In this document: piece after piece, positions 7,860-17,242 of the stretch
Layout: the number at the start of each line of letters is the position of its first letter
Numbering within the stretch: the stretch's first letter is position 1
Origin: Prevotella sp.
Lineage (GTDB): Bacteria > Bacteroidota > Bacteroidia > Bacteroidales > Bacteroidaceae
Reading direction: 5' to 3'
Assembly (NCBI GenBank): GCA_024681875.1
Contig: JAILAA010000006.1
Location: 23,075-87,074 of the forward strand
Length of the DNA: 64,000 nucleotides
Translations under genes and position numbers: made by a program
Notes under the pieces: generated by a model
Told to the model about the DNA's origin: nothing
What the model saw: only the letters and a program-made list of their open reading frames with translations
Databases searched by the model: none

Positions 7860-10800
7860 ATGAAAAGACTTATTTTAGCGTTATTGGCTCTGGCCACCGG
7901 ATGGACAAGCCTTTTGGCACAAAGACAAACTGACATTCTGGACCGTGGCCTTGTGGCGGTGCCTTCAGGCTCGGGTGCTTTTGTCAGCTGGCGTATCTTT
8001 GGCGAGGAGTATTACGATACGCAGTACAACCTCTATCGCAACGGTGTGAAGATAGCCGGTCCGCTGAGTGTCTCCAATTACGTTGACCCGGATGGAAGGT
8101 CCGGGTCAAAATATCAGGTGGCAGCCGTCGTTCGCGGCACGGAGCAGGAGAAATGTGCCGAGGTGACACGCCTCAATCAACAGTATATTCAGTTTGCCGT
8201 GAAAAGCGTGACAAGCCGTACTGGCAGCAATATCACCAACGACTACAACATCAACGACATTGCTTTGGCTGACGTCGACGGCGATGGGATGTCGGAATTC
8301 ATCGTAAAGCGCAACTATGTTGACGGCAGTTCGGTCGATGCCACCGCCTTTAACCTGTTGGAATGTTACAACATCAAGGGCGACAGGCTGTGGTATATTG
8401 ACCTTGGGCCCAACATGGTGAGCGGCCCCGACGAGCAATATGACGCTGTGGGCTATGATTGGGACGGTGACGGCAAAGCCGAAATCCTGCTGCGCGGTGC
8501 CGACAACATGATCATCTATCATGCCGACGGTACCACAACCAACATCGGCAATATGAATGTCAACACCCGCAACACCGTCAACCAGACTGCCAACATGACC
8601 TATACCAACTCTGGGGCGGAATACCTGCTGTATCTGGACGGACTGACAGGTAAGCCGTATCCCATTGGCAACAACGGACAGCTGTGGATGGACTATCCAT
8701 TGCCACGTGGAAATGTCAATGACTGGGGCGACGGCTATGGCCACCGTTCCACGAAGCACTATTTCGGTGCGCCTTTCCTTGACGGACGGCACGCTTTCAT
8801 CTTCCTCGGAAGAGGTTGTTACACCAAGCACCACATGAAGGCTTTCTCTGTCAATCCCGACACACATAAGCTTACACAATACTGGGAATGGAAAGGAGAG
8901 ACGTGGCCCTACTTCGGCCAAGGATACCATAACTACGGCATTGCCGATGTGGACTGGGATGGCCGCGATGAAATCGTCTTTGGCTCAATGGTCATCGACG
9001 ACAACGGCAAAGGACTGCATACGACGGGTCTCGGACATGGCGATGCCCAGCATTGCTCTGACTTCGACCCCTACCGTCACGGTCAGGAAATCTTTGCCTG
9101 CAACGAAGACAGTCCGGCCATGAACTACCGCGACGGCACTACAGGAAAGATTTACTATCGCCTGCAGTCGACAAGCGACGACGGAAGAGCCCTATGCGGA
9201 AATTTCTCCAACAACTATCCCGGAGCCATTGGCCATAGTTCACAATCAGGCACCATATCGTGTGTGGCCGACAAAGTCATTAGCGGAGCTCCCGGAGGTT
9301 TCACCAACAACTGGCGCATTTACTGGGACGGCGACTTACTTGAGGAGGGCCTTGACGGAGCCAGCTCCCGTGAAGGAGCAGCCCGTGTCTTCAAGGCTGA
9401 CGGCAGCATCGTGTTCACTGCCGACGGCACCGCCAACTGCAACTGGACAAAGAACACCCCCTCTGCTGTTGGCGACATTCTGGGCGACTGGCGCGAGGAG
9501 ATTGTTCAGCGCACCACAGATAATAAGTATATACGCGTATACACGACCAACATTTCTACGAAATGGCGTAACTACACTTTATGGCACGACCATCAATATC
9601 GTCAGGGTATGGTCTGGGAGAGCATGGGCTATAACCAGCCCCCTCATGCCAGCTATTTCCTCGGTGAGCTGGAAGGAATAACCATTGCGCCGCCGCCACT
9701 CACTATGACGGGCCGCACTGAGGTGAGTAATAACGGCACCATCGGCACTGAACACAACGACAAGCACGTCATTGTCTGCGAGACAAACGACACGCACATC
9801 ACCGTTGCTGAAGGCGCTAACCCTTATATGGTGACGTTTAACATTCCGTCATGGGTGCAGGGTACTAACAGTACCAATACTTCGGGCAATCCAAACATCC
9901 GCTATACCTATTATAACTGCGAGGTCAGCGGCGCAGCTTTTACGGGTGACATGCGCTTAGTGAAGCAAGGCGACGGTACACTCGTATTGCCTAAGACCGA
10001 CAACACTTACACCGGCGAGACCAATGTGTGGGCTGGAACACTTGTCTTCGACGGCACGCTGAAGAACTCTAAGCTCTGGCTCAACCGCTTTGCCAAGCTC
10101 ATCAGCAATGGCGGCGCTTTCCGTAGCATCAAAATGGAATACGATGCCCATCTGCTGCCTGGTGGCGAAAGCAACATTGGCACCATCAGCATCGACACAC
10201 TTACGATGGGTTTCGGTGCCCGTGTCGTCATTGACCTCAACACCGAAGGAAAGCTGGCCGACAATCTGCAAACCATCTACATGAGTATAGAGAAGAAGAA
10301 CTGGCAGTACGGTCCTAAATATTTGCAACCTGTCTTTGAGTTTGTCGTTCCTTCAGGTCAGGATATTCTTGAGGGCAACTACCTTCTGGGTACCATCGAG
10401 ACGCTGAATGGTAACCTGGACGACATCCGCATTGAAGGCTTAGGTACGAAGATGAAAAGCAAATTGGCGCTGGAAGAAGGTAAGCTCTACCTTGTCATAG
10501 AAGGAATGCGAGACCCCTCAGATGTTTTCTGGACTGGCACAGAATCCAACATATGGAACGTGGCTGACACAGAGAACTTCACGAGCAGCGAGGGAGAAAA
10601 CGACATCTTCGTCAGTGGCGACAACGTACACTTTGACGACACGGCCTCGAAGTTTACCGTCACTCTCAATGGCGAGCTGGAAGCCGACACCGTATTCGTT
10701 TCCAATGAGGCTAAATACTACACATTCAGCGGCACAGGCAGCTTGGTAGGCAGCACTACGCTTGTGAAGCAGGGCAATGGGTTGCTGACCATCAAGAACG

Positions 10801-12269
10801 ATAACAGCTACACTGGCGGCAACCGCCTCTCAGGCGGCATTGTCAGCGTCTCTTCGCTGGCCAATGCCAACCAACCCAAGGGTAATCTTGGCGGCGTGAC
10901 AAACGTAGGCACCAAGTTCATTATGGAGAACGGTGCTGAGCTGCGCACCACTGCTGCCGTTACCAATGGCTCACCTATCCGTTTTGAGACCGATGAGGGC
11001 GGCATTATCAATAACCAGGCTGACTACATTGTCGACAAGGCAATGTCAGGCACTGTCCTCACGAAAAAAGGTGCGGGCTGGATGAAGTTGAACACAGCCA
11101 ACTCATCCCTCAACCGCCTCGTCATTGTGGCAGGTACCGTGCAGTGCATCAACGCCAACACACCCGCCAAGACTGTAGAGTATCAGGGAGGCACATTGAA
11201 CGAGAACACCGGCAGTTCGTATAACGTCTTTGTACCAAGCGGCAAGACCGGCAACTGGTACATGGCCAACCGCTCCACATATTCCAATAAAGTGACCGGC
11301 AGTGGCACGCTTACCGTTTATTGCACCACGGAGAAAGGTACCAATTACTACGCTACACGTACGCTTATACAATGCAACTTCAGCGAGTTTGAGGGCATTC
11401 TCAAGCCCGCATCAAGCTTGGACGACGATGTAAAGCGCTTTACGCTGAACACAAGCACCGGAATGCCAAAAGGCACGATGAACATTGCCTCCGATGTGGA
11501 GGTGCAGAACAGCGGCAAGACTTTCCACATCGGCAAGCTGTCGGGTACAGGAAAATTGGGCGGCAGCTGCAGGTTCAGCAATGGCACCAGCGTTGGGGCC
11601 AATACTTGGCAAGTAGGAAACGACAATGACTGGGCGACGAGTGTCCGCGTCACCTCAAATGCCAACTTCCAGAAAGTAGGGAAGGGACGGATTATCTGGA
11701 GTGGCGCCAGCGACAACACCGGTACGACTACCGTCAGTGAAGGCGAGCTGTGTATGGGCGCCAATGGCTTGCTGGGCACCGGCAAGCTCACCATAGATGA
11801 AGGCGCCGTCTTCTCCTGCTCCAGCAAGACCAAGGTACTGAAAAACTCATCGGTCGTCGTCAACGGAATCCTGTCGGTCAATGCATCTCGCTGTGCCACC
11901 AACGTTAGCGACGGTTGTACCAGCTTCTATTTCGAGAAAGGCCTCACCGTGAATGGTACGATACGCATCACAGCCACTGACCATTCATTACAGCCCGGCG
12001 ACAGCATACGCATTTTCTCAGCGGCCTCATTCAGCGGCAAGCCGACATTCGATTTCCAAGACGGCATTGAATGGGATACCAGCCGTATCAGTGAAGGACT
12101 GCTCTTCGTGAAAGCCATTGGCGCCTCCATTTCCGATGTGGTCAATGATGCTACGCCGCGGAATATTTATGACGTGAGAGGGCGGTTAGTACGCCGCAAT
12201 GCCACTCATACCGAGGGACTCCCTGCAGGCGTCTATGTTTGTGAAGGACGGAAATTCGTAATCAGATAG
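7860..12269 (+). CDS. Secreted rhamnogalacturonan lyase (PL11) fused to autotransporter-type repeats, with a type IX-like tail
   Basis: The protein has 1469 residues. A signal peptide (MKRLILALLALATGWTSLLA) is followed by a PL11 rhamnogalacturonan lyase core over about residues 22-620, recognisable by the N-terminal Ig-like start (DRGLVAVPSGSGAFVSWR) and Ca-binding-like DVDGDGMSEF and DWDGDGKAEI loops of the propeller. Residues about 700-1390 are repetitive beta-rich sequence with passenger-associated repeats such as LVKQGDGTLVLPKTDNTYTG (about 700), LVKQGNGLLTIKNDNSYTGG (about 968) and VGKGRIIWSGASDNTG (about 1270). The end (NIYDVRGRLVRR..GVYV) is a type IX-like sorting tail. Twenty bp separate it from the GH3 gene. 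The fusion makes it roughly twice the usual PL11 length. Confidence 0.87.
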   Translation: MKRLILALLALATGWTSLLAQRQTDILDRGLVAVPSGSGAFVSWRIFGEEYYDTQYNLYRNGVKIAGPLSVSNYVDPDGRSGSKYQVAAVVRGTEQEKCAEVTRLNQQYIQFAVKSVTSRTGSNITNDYNINDIALADVDGDGMSEFIVKRNYVDGSSVDATAFNLLECYNIKGDRLWYIDLGPNMVSGPDEQYDAVGYDWDGDGKAEILLRGADNMIIYHADGTTTNIGNMNVNTRNTVNQTANMTYTNSGAEYLLYLDGLTGKPYPIGNNGQLWMDYPLPRGNVNDWGDGYGHRSTKHYFGAPFLDGRHAFIFLGRGCYTKHHMKAFSVNPDTHKLTQYWEWKGETWPYFGQGYHNYGIADVDWDGRDEIVFGSMVIDDNGKGLHTTGLGHGDAQHCSDFDPYRHGQEIFACNEDSPAMNYRDGTTGKIYYRLQSTSDDGRALCGNFSNNYPGAIGHSSQSGTISCVADKVISGAPGGFTNNWRIYWDGDLLEEGLDGASSREGAARVFKADGSIVFTADGTANCNWTKNTPSAVGDILGDWREEIVQRTTDNKYIRVYTTNISTKWRNYTLWHDHQYRQGMVWESMGYNQPPHASYFLGELEGITIAPPPLTMTGRTEVSNNGTIGTEHNDKHVIVCETNDTHITVAEGANPYMVTFNIPSWVQGTNSTNTSGNPNIRYTYYNCEVSGAAFTGDMRLVKQGDGTLVLPKTDNTYTGETNVWAGTLVFDGTLKNSKLWLNRFAKLISNGGAFRSIKMEYDAHLLPGGESNIGTISIDTLTMGFGARVVIDLNTEGKLADNLQTIYMSIEKKNWQYGPKYLQPVFEFVVPSGQDILEGNYLLGTIETLNGNLDDIRIEGLGTKMKSKLALEEGKLYLVIEGMRDPSDVFWTGTESNIWNVADTENFTSSEGENDIFVSGDNVHFDDTASKFTVTLNGELEADTVFVSNEAKYYTFSGTGSLVGSTTLVKQGNGLLTIKNDNSYTGGNRLSGGIVSVSSLANANQPKGNLGGVTNVGTKFIMENGAELRTTAAVTNGSPIRFETDEGGIINNQADYIVDKAMSGTVLTKKGAGWMKLNTANSSLNRLVIVAGTVQCINANTPAKTVEYQGGTLNENTGSSYNVFVPSGKTGNWYMANRSTYSNKVTGSGTLTVYCTTEKGTNYYATRTLIQCNFSEFEGILKPASSLDDDVKRFTLNTSTGMPKGTMNIASDVEVQNSGKTFHIGKLSGTGKLGGSCRFSNGTSVGANTWQVGNDNDWATSVRVTSNANFQKVGKGRIIWSGASDNTGTTTVSEGELCMGANGLLGTGKLTIDEGAVFSCSSKTKVLKNSSVVVNGILSVNASRCATNVSDGCTSFYFEKGLTVNGTIRITATDHSLQPGDSIRIFSAASFSGKPTFDFQDGIEWDTSRISEGLLFVKAIGASISDVVNDATPRNIYDVRGRLVRRNATHTEGLPAGVYVCEGRKFVIR

Positions 12270-12289
12270 TCTGCACAAAGACAAATGAG

Positions 12290-14860
12290 ATGATGAAGAA
12301 ATTATTAGTAATAATCATCGCCATGGTAGCGACATGGGGAATAAAAGCCCAGTCGCTGCCATTTCAGGACACGTCGTTGAGCGCAGAGCAGCGTGCCGAC
12401 GACCTATTGAAGCGTCTGACCATAGAGGAGAAGGCGAAGTTGATGATGAATGCCTCACCTGCCATTGAGCGATTGGGCATCCCCCAGTTTGAGTGGTGGA
12501 ACGAGGCGCTGCATGGCGTTGGGCGCAACGGATTTGCCACCGTATTCCCCATCACCATGGCAATGGCAGCCTCATGGGATGATGCGCTGTTGCAGCGCGT
12601 ATTCGACGCTGTCAGCGACGAGGCGCGGGTAAAGGCTCAGCAGTCTAAGCGCTCGGGCAGAATCCAGCGTTACCAGAGCCTGTCTTTTTGGACGCCGAAC
12701 ATCAACATCTACAGAGACCCGCGATGGGGACGCGGCCAGGAAACCTATGGAGAAGACCCGTACCTCACCTCGCGAATGGGCACAGCCGTGGTGCGAGGCC
12801 TGCAGGGCCCCGACGATGCCAAGTATCGCAAGCTGCTGGCTTGTGCCAAGCACTATGCCGTGCACAGCGGTCCGGAGTGGAACCGCCATACGTTCAACAT
12901 TGAAGACTTGCCTGAACGCGACCTTTGGGAGACATATATGCCAGCCTTCAAGGCATTGGTGCAGGATGCTCACGTCGAGGAAATCATGTGCGCCTATCAG
13001 CGCATCGATGGCGAGCCCTGTTGTGCACAGACTCGCTACGAGCAACAAATCCTGCGCGACGAATGGGGCTTTCAGGGACTTGTCACAAGCGACTGCGGCG
13101 CCATCAACGATTTCCTTCCAGACTATCATAACGTCGTAGAACTGCGCCAGCAGGCTGCAGCCATCGGAGTGAGAGCCGGCACTGACGTTGAGTGCGGCAG
13201 CCTGTACCGCTTTCTCCCAAAGGCTGTCGAAGAAGGCTGGGTCAGCGAAGAAGAAATCAACACCAGCCTGCGCCGTCTACTCATAGCCCGTATCAAACTC
13301 GGTGACTTCGACCCCGACGACATGGTGCCCTGGACGAAGATTCCGGAAAACGTCGTTGCATCCAAGGAGCACAAGGAACTCGCCCTGCAGATGGCTCGCG
13401 AAAGCATCGTCCTGCTGAAAAACAACGGAGTCTTACCTCTCACCTCACACCTCGTCGTCATGGGGCCCAACGCCAACGACTCTGTGATGATGTGGGGTAA
13501 CTACTCCGGCTATCCCACCCACACCGTCACCGTGTTGCAGGGATTGCGCAGCCTCATGGGACGAAACTTAAAGTATGTGCCGGGATGCGGCCTGACACAC
13601 AGCGAAGTGAACGAAAGCCGCTATGCCGGCATCACCGCTCCCGACGGCAGCAAGGGATTGAAGGCCACCTACTGGAACAACGAGCAAATGGAAGGACAGC
13701 CAGTGGCCACAGTCCGTTATCCGGAGCCCGTCAAGCTCAGCAACGGCGGAGCCACCGTTTTCGCCCCCGGCGTGGAGCTGGAGCATTTCTCGGCCCGCTA
13801 CGAGGGCGTTTTCACAGCCACTGCCGACGAGCAGCTGCAGCTCTATGTCGGTGCCGACGACAAAGTGCGCGTCCTGCTCGACGGCGACACCGTTATCAAC
13901 AACTGGCGTTCACGCGACCGCATCTACGAAGCCACTCGCGATTTCACGGTTCAGGCTGGCAAAAAATACAGCATCGTCGTAGAATATGTGCAAGCAACCG
14001 ACATGGCCATCATGCAGTTAGACGTGCGCCACAGCTACACACCTACACGTGAGCAGCTGCTCGCCGATATAGGCACCGCAAAGACCGTCGTTTTCGTTGG
14101 AGGCATCTCGCCGCGCGTCGAGGGAGAGCAGATGAAAGTCAGCGACCCTGGCTTCAAGGGCGGCGACCGCACCAGCATCGAGCTGCCGCAAGTTCAGCGC
14201 GACATGCTGCGCCTGCTGCACGAGGCAGGAAAGAAAGTCATCTTCGTCTGCTGCTCCGGCGGCGCCATGGCACTCACACCCGAGATGGACACCTGCGACG
14301 CCATCCTGCAGGCATGGTACGGCGGCGAACAGGGCGGGCAGGCCGTGGCCGAAGTCCTGACAGGCCGCGTCAACCCGAGCGGCAAACTGCCCGTCACCTT
14401 CTACAAGGATGACAGCCAGCTGCCCGACTTCCTTGACTATCGCATGAAAGGGCGCACCTACCGCTATCTCCGCCACGAGCCACTCTTCCCCTTCGGCTTC
14501 GGCCTCAGCTACACATCCTTTCAAATCAGTAACCCCGCCTGCACCATGCGCGACGGGCTGCCCGTCGTAACGTGCACCCTGAAGAACACAGGCCGGCGCG
14601 AAGGCACTGAGACCGTCCAGCTCTACCTGCGTCGTCCTGCCGACGCCGAAGGGCCCCTGAGGACATTGCGGGCCTTCCAGCGTGTTTCGCTGAAGCCCGG
14701 CGAGAGCCGCACCGTAGCCATTGCCCTGTCGCGCCAACAGCTGGAGACATGGGACGCCCAGACCCACACCATGCGCGTTTTGCCCGGCCCCTACGAGCTG
14801 ATGATAGGCACCAGCAGTGCCGACAGAGACCTGCAGAAGATGCTTGTGGAGATAAAGTAG
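12290..14860 (+). CDS. Secreted GH3 beta-glycosidase with PA14 insert (beta-xylosidase/beta-glucosidase type)
   Basis: 856 residues with a signal peptide. The GH3 N-domain shows PRWGRGQETYGEDPYL (about 144-159), KHYAVHSGPEWNRH and the nucleophile Asp268 in VTSDCGAIND. A PA14-like carbohydrate-binding insert covers about 440-590, inside the second GH3 domain, and SPRVEGEQ holds the likely acid/base Glu. A fibronectin-III-like domain closes the C-terminus. The closest general type is the Bacteroidetes xylan 1,4-beta-xylosidase group, but sugar specificity is not certain. It follows the PL11 gene by 20 bp, so the pair probably acts on pectic or hemicellulosic oligosaccharides in the periplasm. 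A 7-bp repeat array lies at 13435-13455. Confidence 0.92.
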   Translation: MMKKLLVIIIAMVATWGIKAQSLPFQDTSLSAEQRADDLLKRLTIEEKAKLMMNASPAIERLGIPQFEWWNEALHGVGRNGFATVFPITMAMAASWDDALLQRVFDAVSDEARVKAQQSKRSGRIQRYQSLSFWTPNINIYRDPRWGRGQETYGEDPYLTSRMGTAVVRGLQGPDDAKYRKLLACAKHYAVHSGPEWNRHTFNIEDLPERDLWETYMPAFKALVQDAHVEEIMCAYQRIDGEPCCAQTRYEQQILRDEWGFQGLVTSDCGAINDFLPDYHNVVELRQQAAAIGVRAGTDVECGSLYRFLPKAVEEGWVSEEEINTSLRRLLIARIKLGDFDPDDMVPWTKIPENVVASKEHKELALQMARESIVLLKNNGVLPLTSHLVVMGPNANDSVMMWGNYSGYPTHTVTVLQGLRSLMGRNLKYVPGCGLTHSEVNESRYAGITAPDGSKGLKATYWNNEQMEGQPVATVRYPEPVKLSNGGATVFAPGVELEHFSARYEGVFTATADEQLQLYVGADDKVRVLLDGDTVINNWRSRDRIYEATRDFTVQAGKKYSIVVEYVQATDMAIMQLDVRHSYTPTREQLLADIGTAKTVVFVGGISPRVEGEQMKVSDPGFKGGDRTSIELPQVQRDMLRLLHEAGKKVIFVCCSGGAMALTPEMDTCDAILQAWYGGEQGGQAVAEVLTGRVNPSGKLPVTFYKDDSQLPDFLDYRMKGRTYRYLRHEPLFPFGFGLSYTSFQISNPACTMRDGLPVVTCTLKNTGRREGTETVQLYLRRPADAEGPLRTLRAFQRVSLKPGESRTVAIALSRQQLETWDAQTHTMRVLPGPYELMIGTSSADRDLQKMLVEIK
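13435..13455. repeat. Heptanucleotide array in the GH3 gene
   Basis: Three 7-bp units (ACCTCTC, ACCTCAC, ACCTCGT) lie in frame and encode PLTSHLV just before the VMGPNA motif. The encoded TSHL also appears at the array in the fusion gene at 3912. Confidence 0.6.
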
Positions 14861-14881
14861 GAAAAAAACTGCGCCATTTTA

Positions 14882-14956
14882 CAGCCTGCAGAATCTGTTT
14901 TGCAGGCTGCAGAAATTATTTATCAGGCTGCAGAATTTTTTTATCAGGCTGCAGAT
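14882..14956. repeat. Four 21-bp tandem repeats with a CTGCAG core
   Basis: The core CAGGCTGCAGAA (first copy CAGCCTGCAGAA, last copy ending AT) begins at 14882, 14903, 14924 and 14945, an exact 21-bp period. The spacers are A/T-rich. The array begins about 20 bp after the GH3 stop, in a 216-bp gene-free stretch between two convergent genes. Confidence 0.9.
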
Positions 14957-15030
14957 TTTTGGGACCTGCCCCCGCGCGGCGATTATAACGATATAAGTTA
15001 CAAACGTTACATTTCCAAATTATAAAACCT

Positions 15031-15065
15031 AAAGAGCCGCAACGGGTGTTCCGCTGCGGCTCTTT
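15031..15065 (-). terminator. Stem-loop terminator between convergent GH3 and DUF4353 genes
   Basis: An 11-bp perfect stem (AAAGAGCCGCA with TGCGGCTCTTT) encloses a 13-base loop. It lies just past the end of the DUF4353 gene and a T-rich stretch follows on the minus strand. It may also stop transcripts from the plus strand. Confidence 0.75.
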
Positions 15066-15076
15066 AGAATGCCATC

Positions 15077-17242
15077 TTACTTGGCAGTGATGTTCAGCTT
15101 GACCGTCGTAGTGCCCTCCGCTGAGGAGCCGATGTACAGGCCATGCCAGGCTGTGGCGGCGTCAGTAGGCTCGGCGGTGGACGACTTGATGTTGTATTTC
15201 TGCCCGCTCACCATGCCCGTGGCTGTGATGAAGGTGCAGGAGCTGTTGATGGCTGCAGGCAGCCGGAAGGTGACGAGGTTGTTGCCCGAGGCGTCGGACA
15301 GGGTGTTGTAGACGTTGGCCTTGAAGCTGACCGTGCCGGGGAAGGCGTATCCCTGCGCTGCGCCGCTGACGGTGCCCGACGAGCTGCTCTGTGAGCCGCC
15401 TGCGCCGATGGCGATACCTTTGCCGGTGATTTGTATGTAGTTGTTGTTGTCGCAGTCGAAGGCTTCTTCGGGGCTGCCTTTCGTGGTGTAGGCGAGTACG
15501 TTGCCGTGGCCGATGGTGATGGCGCCTGAGGTGCCTGCGTTGCTGTCGACGGCGTCGTTGCCATTGGAATAGCAGACGGTGGTGCCTCCGTTGAAGATGA
15601 TCTTTCCCTTGGAGTTGATGCAGTCGTCGTAGCATTGGAAGTAATGGTTTCCGCCACGTATGTCGATGCTGGTCTTCGACTCGAGTCCCTCAGCGCCGTT
15701 GTTCTTTGTAGTGACTTCGGTGGTGCCGCCGTAGAGGGTGGCGGCGCAGATGGCCTTGATGGCTTTTGCCGATGACGAGCTGTAGGCGCTGCCTGTCTGC
15801 ACGACGGTGAGGGTGGGGCCGTTGCCGTCGGCTGTTCCCTGGGTGTAGGAGCCTGTGACGTTGGTCCATGTGCTGCCTCCGCCGCCGGGGCCACCGCCTC
15901 CTCCGGGGCCACCTCCTCCGGGGCCTCCCCAGCCTCCCCAGCCACCGCCACCTCCGCCGCCGTTGGTGGTCTGAGTGCCGTCGCCTGCATAGATGGCCTT
16001 GCTGGCATTGCCGCTCATATTGATGGTGATGGTGCCTCCGTTAAGGGCGATATTCAGGCCTTTCAAGCCTTTTGCCGACTTTACGTCGCTGCTGATGGTG
16101 GTGGGAGCAGCGCTGTTGGTGATGGTGAGCTCGCCTCCATTCGTCTCAATGTCCCATGCCTTCACGCCGCGTCCTGCCGTTCCCTTGACGGTGGCGGTGA
16201 TGGTGCCTCCGTTCTGCACGAACTTGCCACAGCTGATAGCTGCGACATAGGAGGGATCGCTGGCATCGCTGGTATCTACGCTGCCACTTGCATTGAGCAC
16301 GAGGGTGCCGTCGTTGACGTAGGCGATGCTGTCGGCCTTGATGCACTTAGCGCCTGCTGCTGTAGTGGTGAGTGTGAGTGTACCGCCGTTGATGTAGATG
16401 TTGCCTGAGTCCTCGTCCTCGTGGTCTGTAGTCTCGCCTGTGGATGTTGCGCCGTCGATGTCGCACTGGATGGCGTCGTCGCCCACGCCGCTGATGGTCA
16501 GCGTGCCGCTCTCGATGAGGAGATACTCGTCGCATGAGAGTCCGTCCTTCACGGCCTTCAGTATATTGACTGTGCAGTTTTTCATCTGCATGTACTCGGC
16601 ACTTTTAATGGCGTGTGCCGTGTTGCCGTAAACGGTCAGCGTGCCTTTTCCTTTCAGCTCTAAATGGCCCTTGCAGTAGAGTGCGGCTTTCTGTGAGCCG
16701 TTGGCGCCGTCGGTCAGTGTGTTCTGTGTGTCTTTCTTTACGCTGAGTTCGATACGTTTGCCGTTCTGGATATCGATGGCGGCACCGGCCGGATTGGTCA
16801 GTGTCAGGCCGCACAGCTCGATGGTGGCCTTGTAGGAGCCTTCCATGTGGAATTCGCCGTCGGTTGATGTGCCGCTGAGCGAGTAGGTGATTTCTTCAGC
16901 CACGTCGTCATCCTGTGTGATGCTGACATGGGCACCGTTGACGCTGACGGTAAGGTGTTGTGCTACATTTCCGGCTACGCTGACATGTGCCGACGCTCCG
17001 TCGTATATGACTGCGACGCTGTTGTCGGTAACCTTTGTGTCGTCTAAATACATCTGCGCGATGTCGGCGAGGGTGAAGGTCTTTCCCATAATGGTCAGCG
17101 TCTGACCGTTCTCATAGGTCATCTCGCCTGCCTGTGCTGCGGGTATCTGATAGGTGACGCTGCCCACTTCCACGTTCAGCGTCTGAGCTTTCATGACCAC
17201 TGCTGTCAGCAGGGCAATGGCAAATAATAATAGCTTTTTCAT
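15077..17242 (-). CDS. Secreted carbohydrate-binding (DUF4353) beta-helix-like protein with Gly-rich insert
   Basis: 721 residues with a signal peptide (MKKLLLFAIALLTAVVMKAQ). The body resembles the DUF4353 'carbohydrate-binding domain-containing' family: strand-turn repeats such as GDDAIQCDIDGATS, HAIKSAEYMQMKNC and DGLSCDEYLLIESGTLTISG suggest a parallel beta-helix. A low-complexity glycine/tryptophan/proline stretch of about 35 residues (around 430-465) interrupts it. The first 70 residues look like a separate small module. The start overlaps the stop of the small upstream gene as ATGA. No enzyme signature was seen; an extracellular polymer-binding or adhesion role is only a guess. Confidence 0.85.
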   Translation of the reverse strand: MKKLLLFAIALLTAVVMKAQTLNVEVGSVTYQIPAAQAGEMTYENGQTLTIMGKTFTLADIAQMYLDDTKVTDNSVAVIYDGASAHVSVAGNVAQHLTVSVNGAHVSITQDDDVAEEITYSLSGTSTDGEFHMEGSYKATIELCGLTLTNPAGAAIDIQNGKRIELSVKKDTQNTLTDGANGSQKAALYCKGHLELKGKGTLTVYGNTAHAIKSAEYMQMKNCTVNILKAVKDGLSCDEYLLIESGTLTISGVGDDAIQCDIDGATSTGETTDHEDEDSGNIYINGGTLTLTTTAAGAKCIKADSIAYVNDGTLVLNASGSVDTSDASDPSYVAAISCGKFVQNGGTITATVKGTAGRGVKAWDIETNGGELTITNSAAPTTISSDVKSAKGLKGLNIALNGGTITINMSGNASKAIYAGDGTQTTNGGGGGGGWGGWGGPGGGGPGGGGGPGGGGSTWTNVTGSYTQGTADGNGPTLTVVQTGSAYSSSSAKAIKAICAATLYGGTTEVTTKNNGAEGLESKTSIDIRGGNHYFQCYDDCINSKGKIIFNGGTTVCYSNGNDAVDSNAGTSGAITIGHGNVLAYTTKGSPEEAFDCDNNNYIQITGKGIAIGAGGSQSSSSGTVSGAAQGYAFPGTVSFKANVYNTLSDASGNNLVTFRLPAAINSSCTFITATGMVSGQKYNIKSSTAEPTDAATAWHGLYIGSSAEGTTTVKLNITAK

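Noticed and set aside
14882..14956. Possible CRISPR array
   Set aside because: Units are 21 bp in total with no unique spacers and no cas genes nearby; it is a plain tandem repeat.
15208..16008. Long Pro/Thr/Ala-rich open frame on the minus strand
   Set aside because: An out-of-frame reading of the Gly-rich DUF4353 gene.
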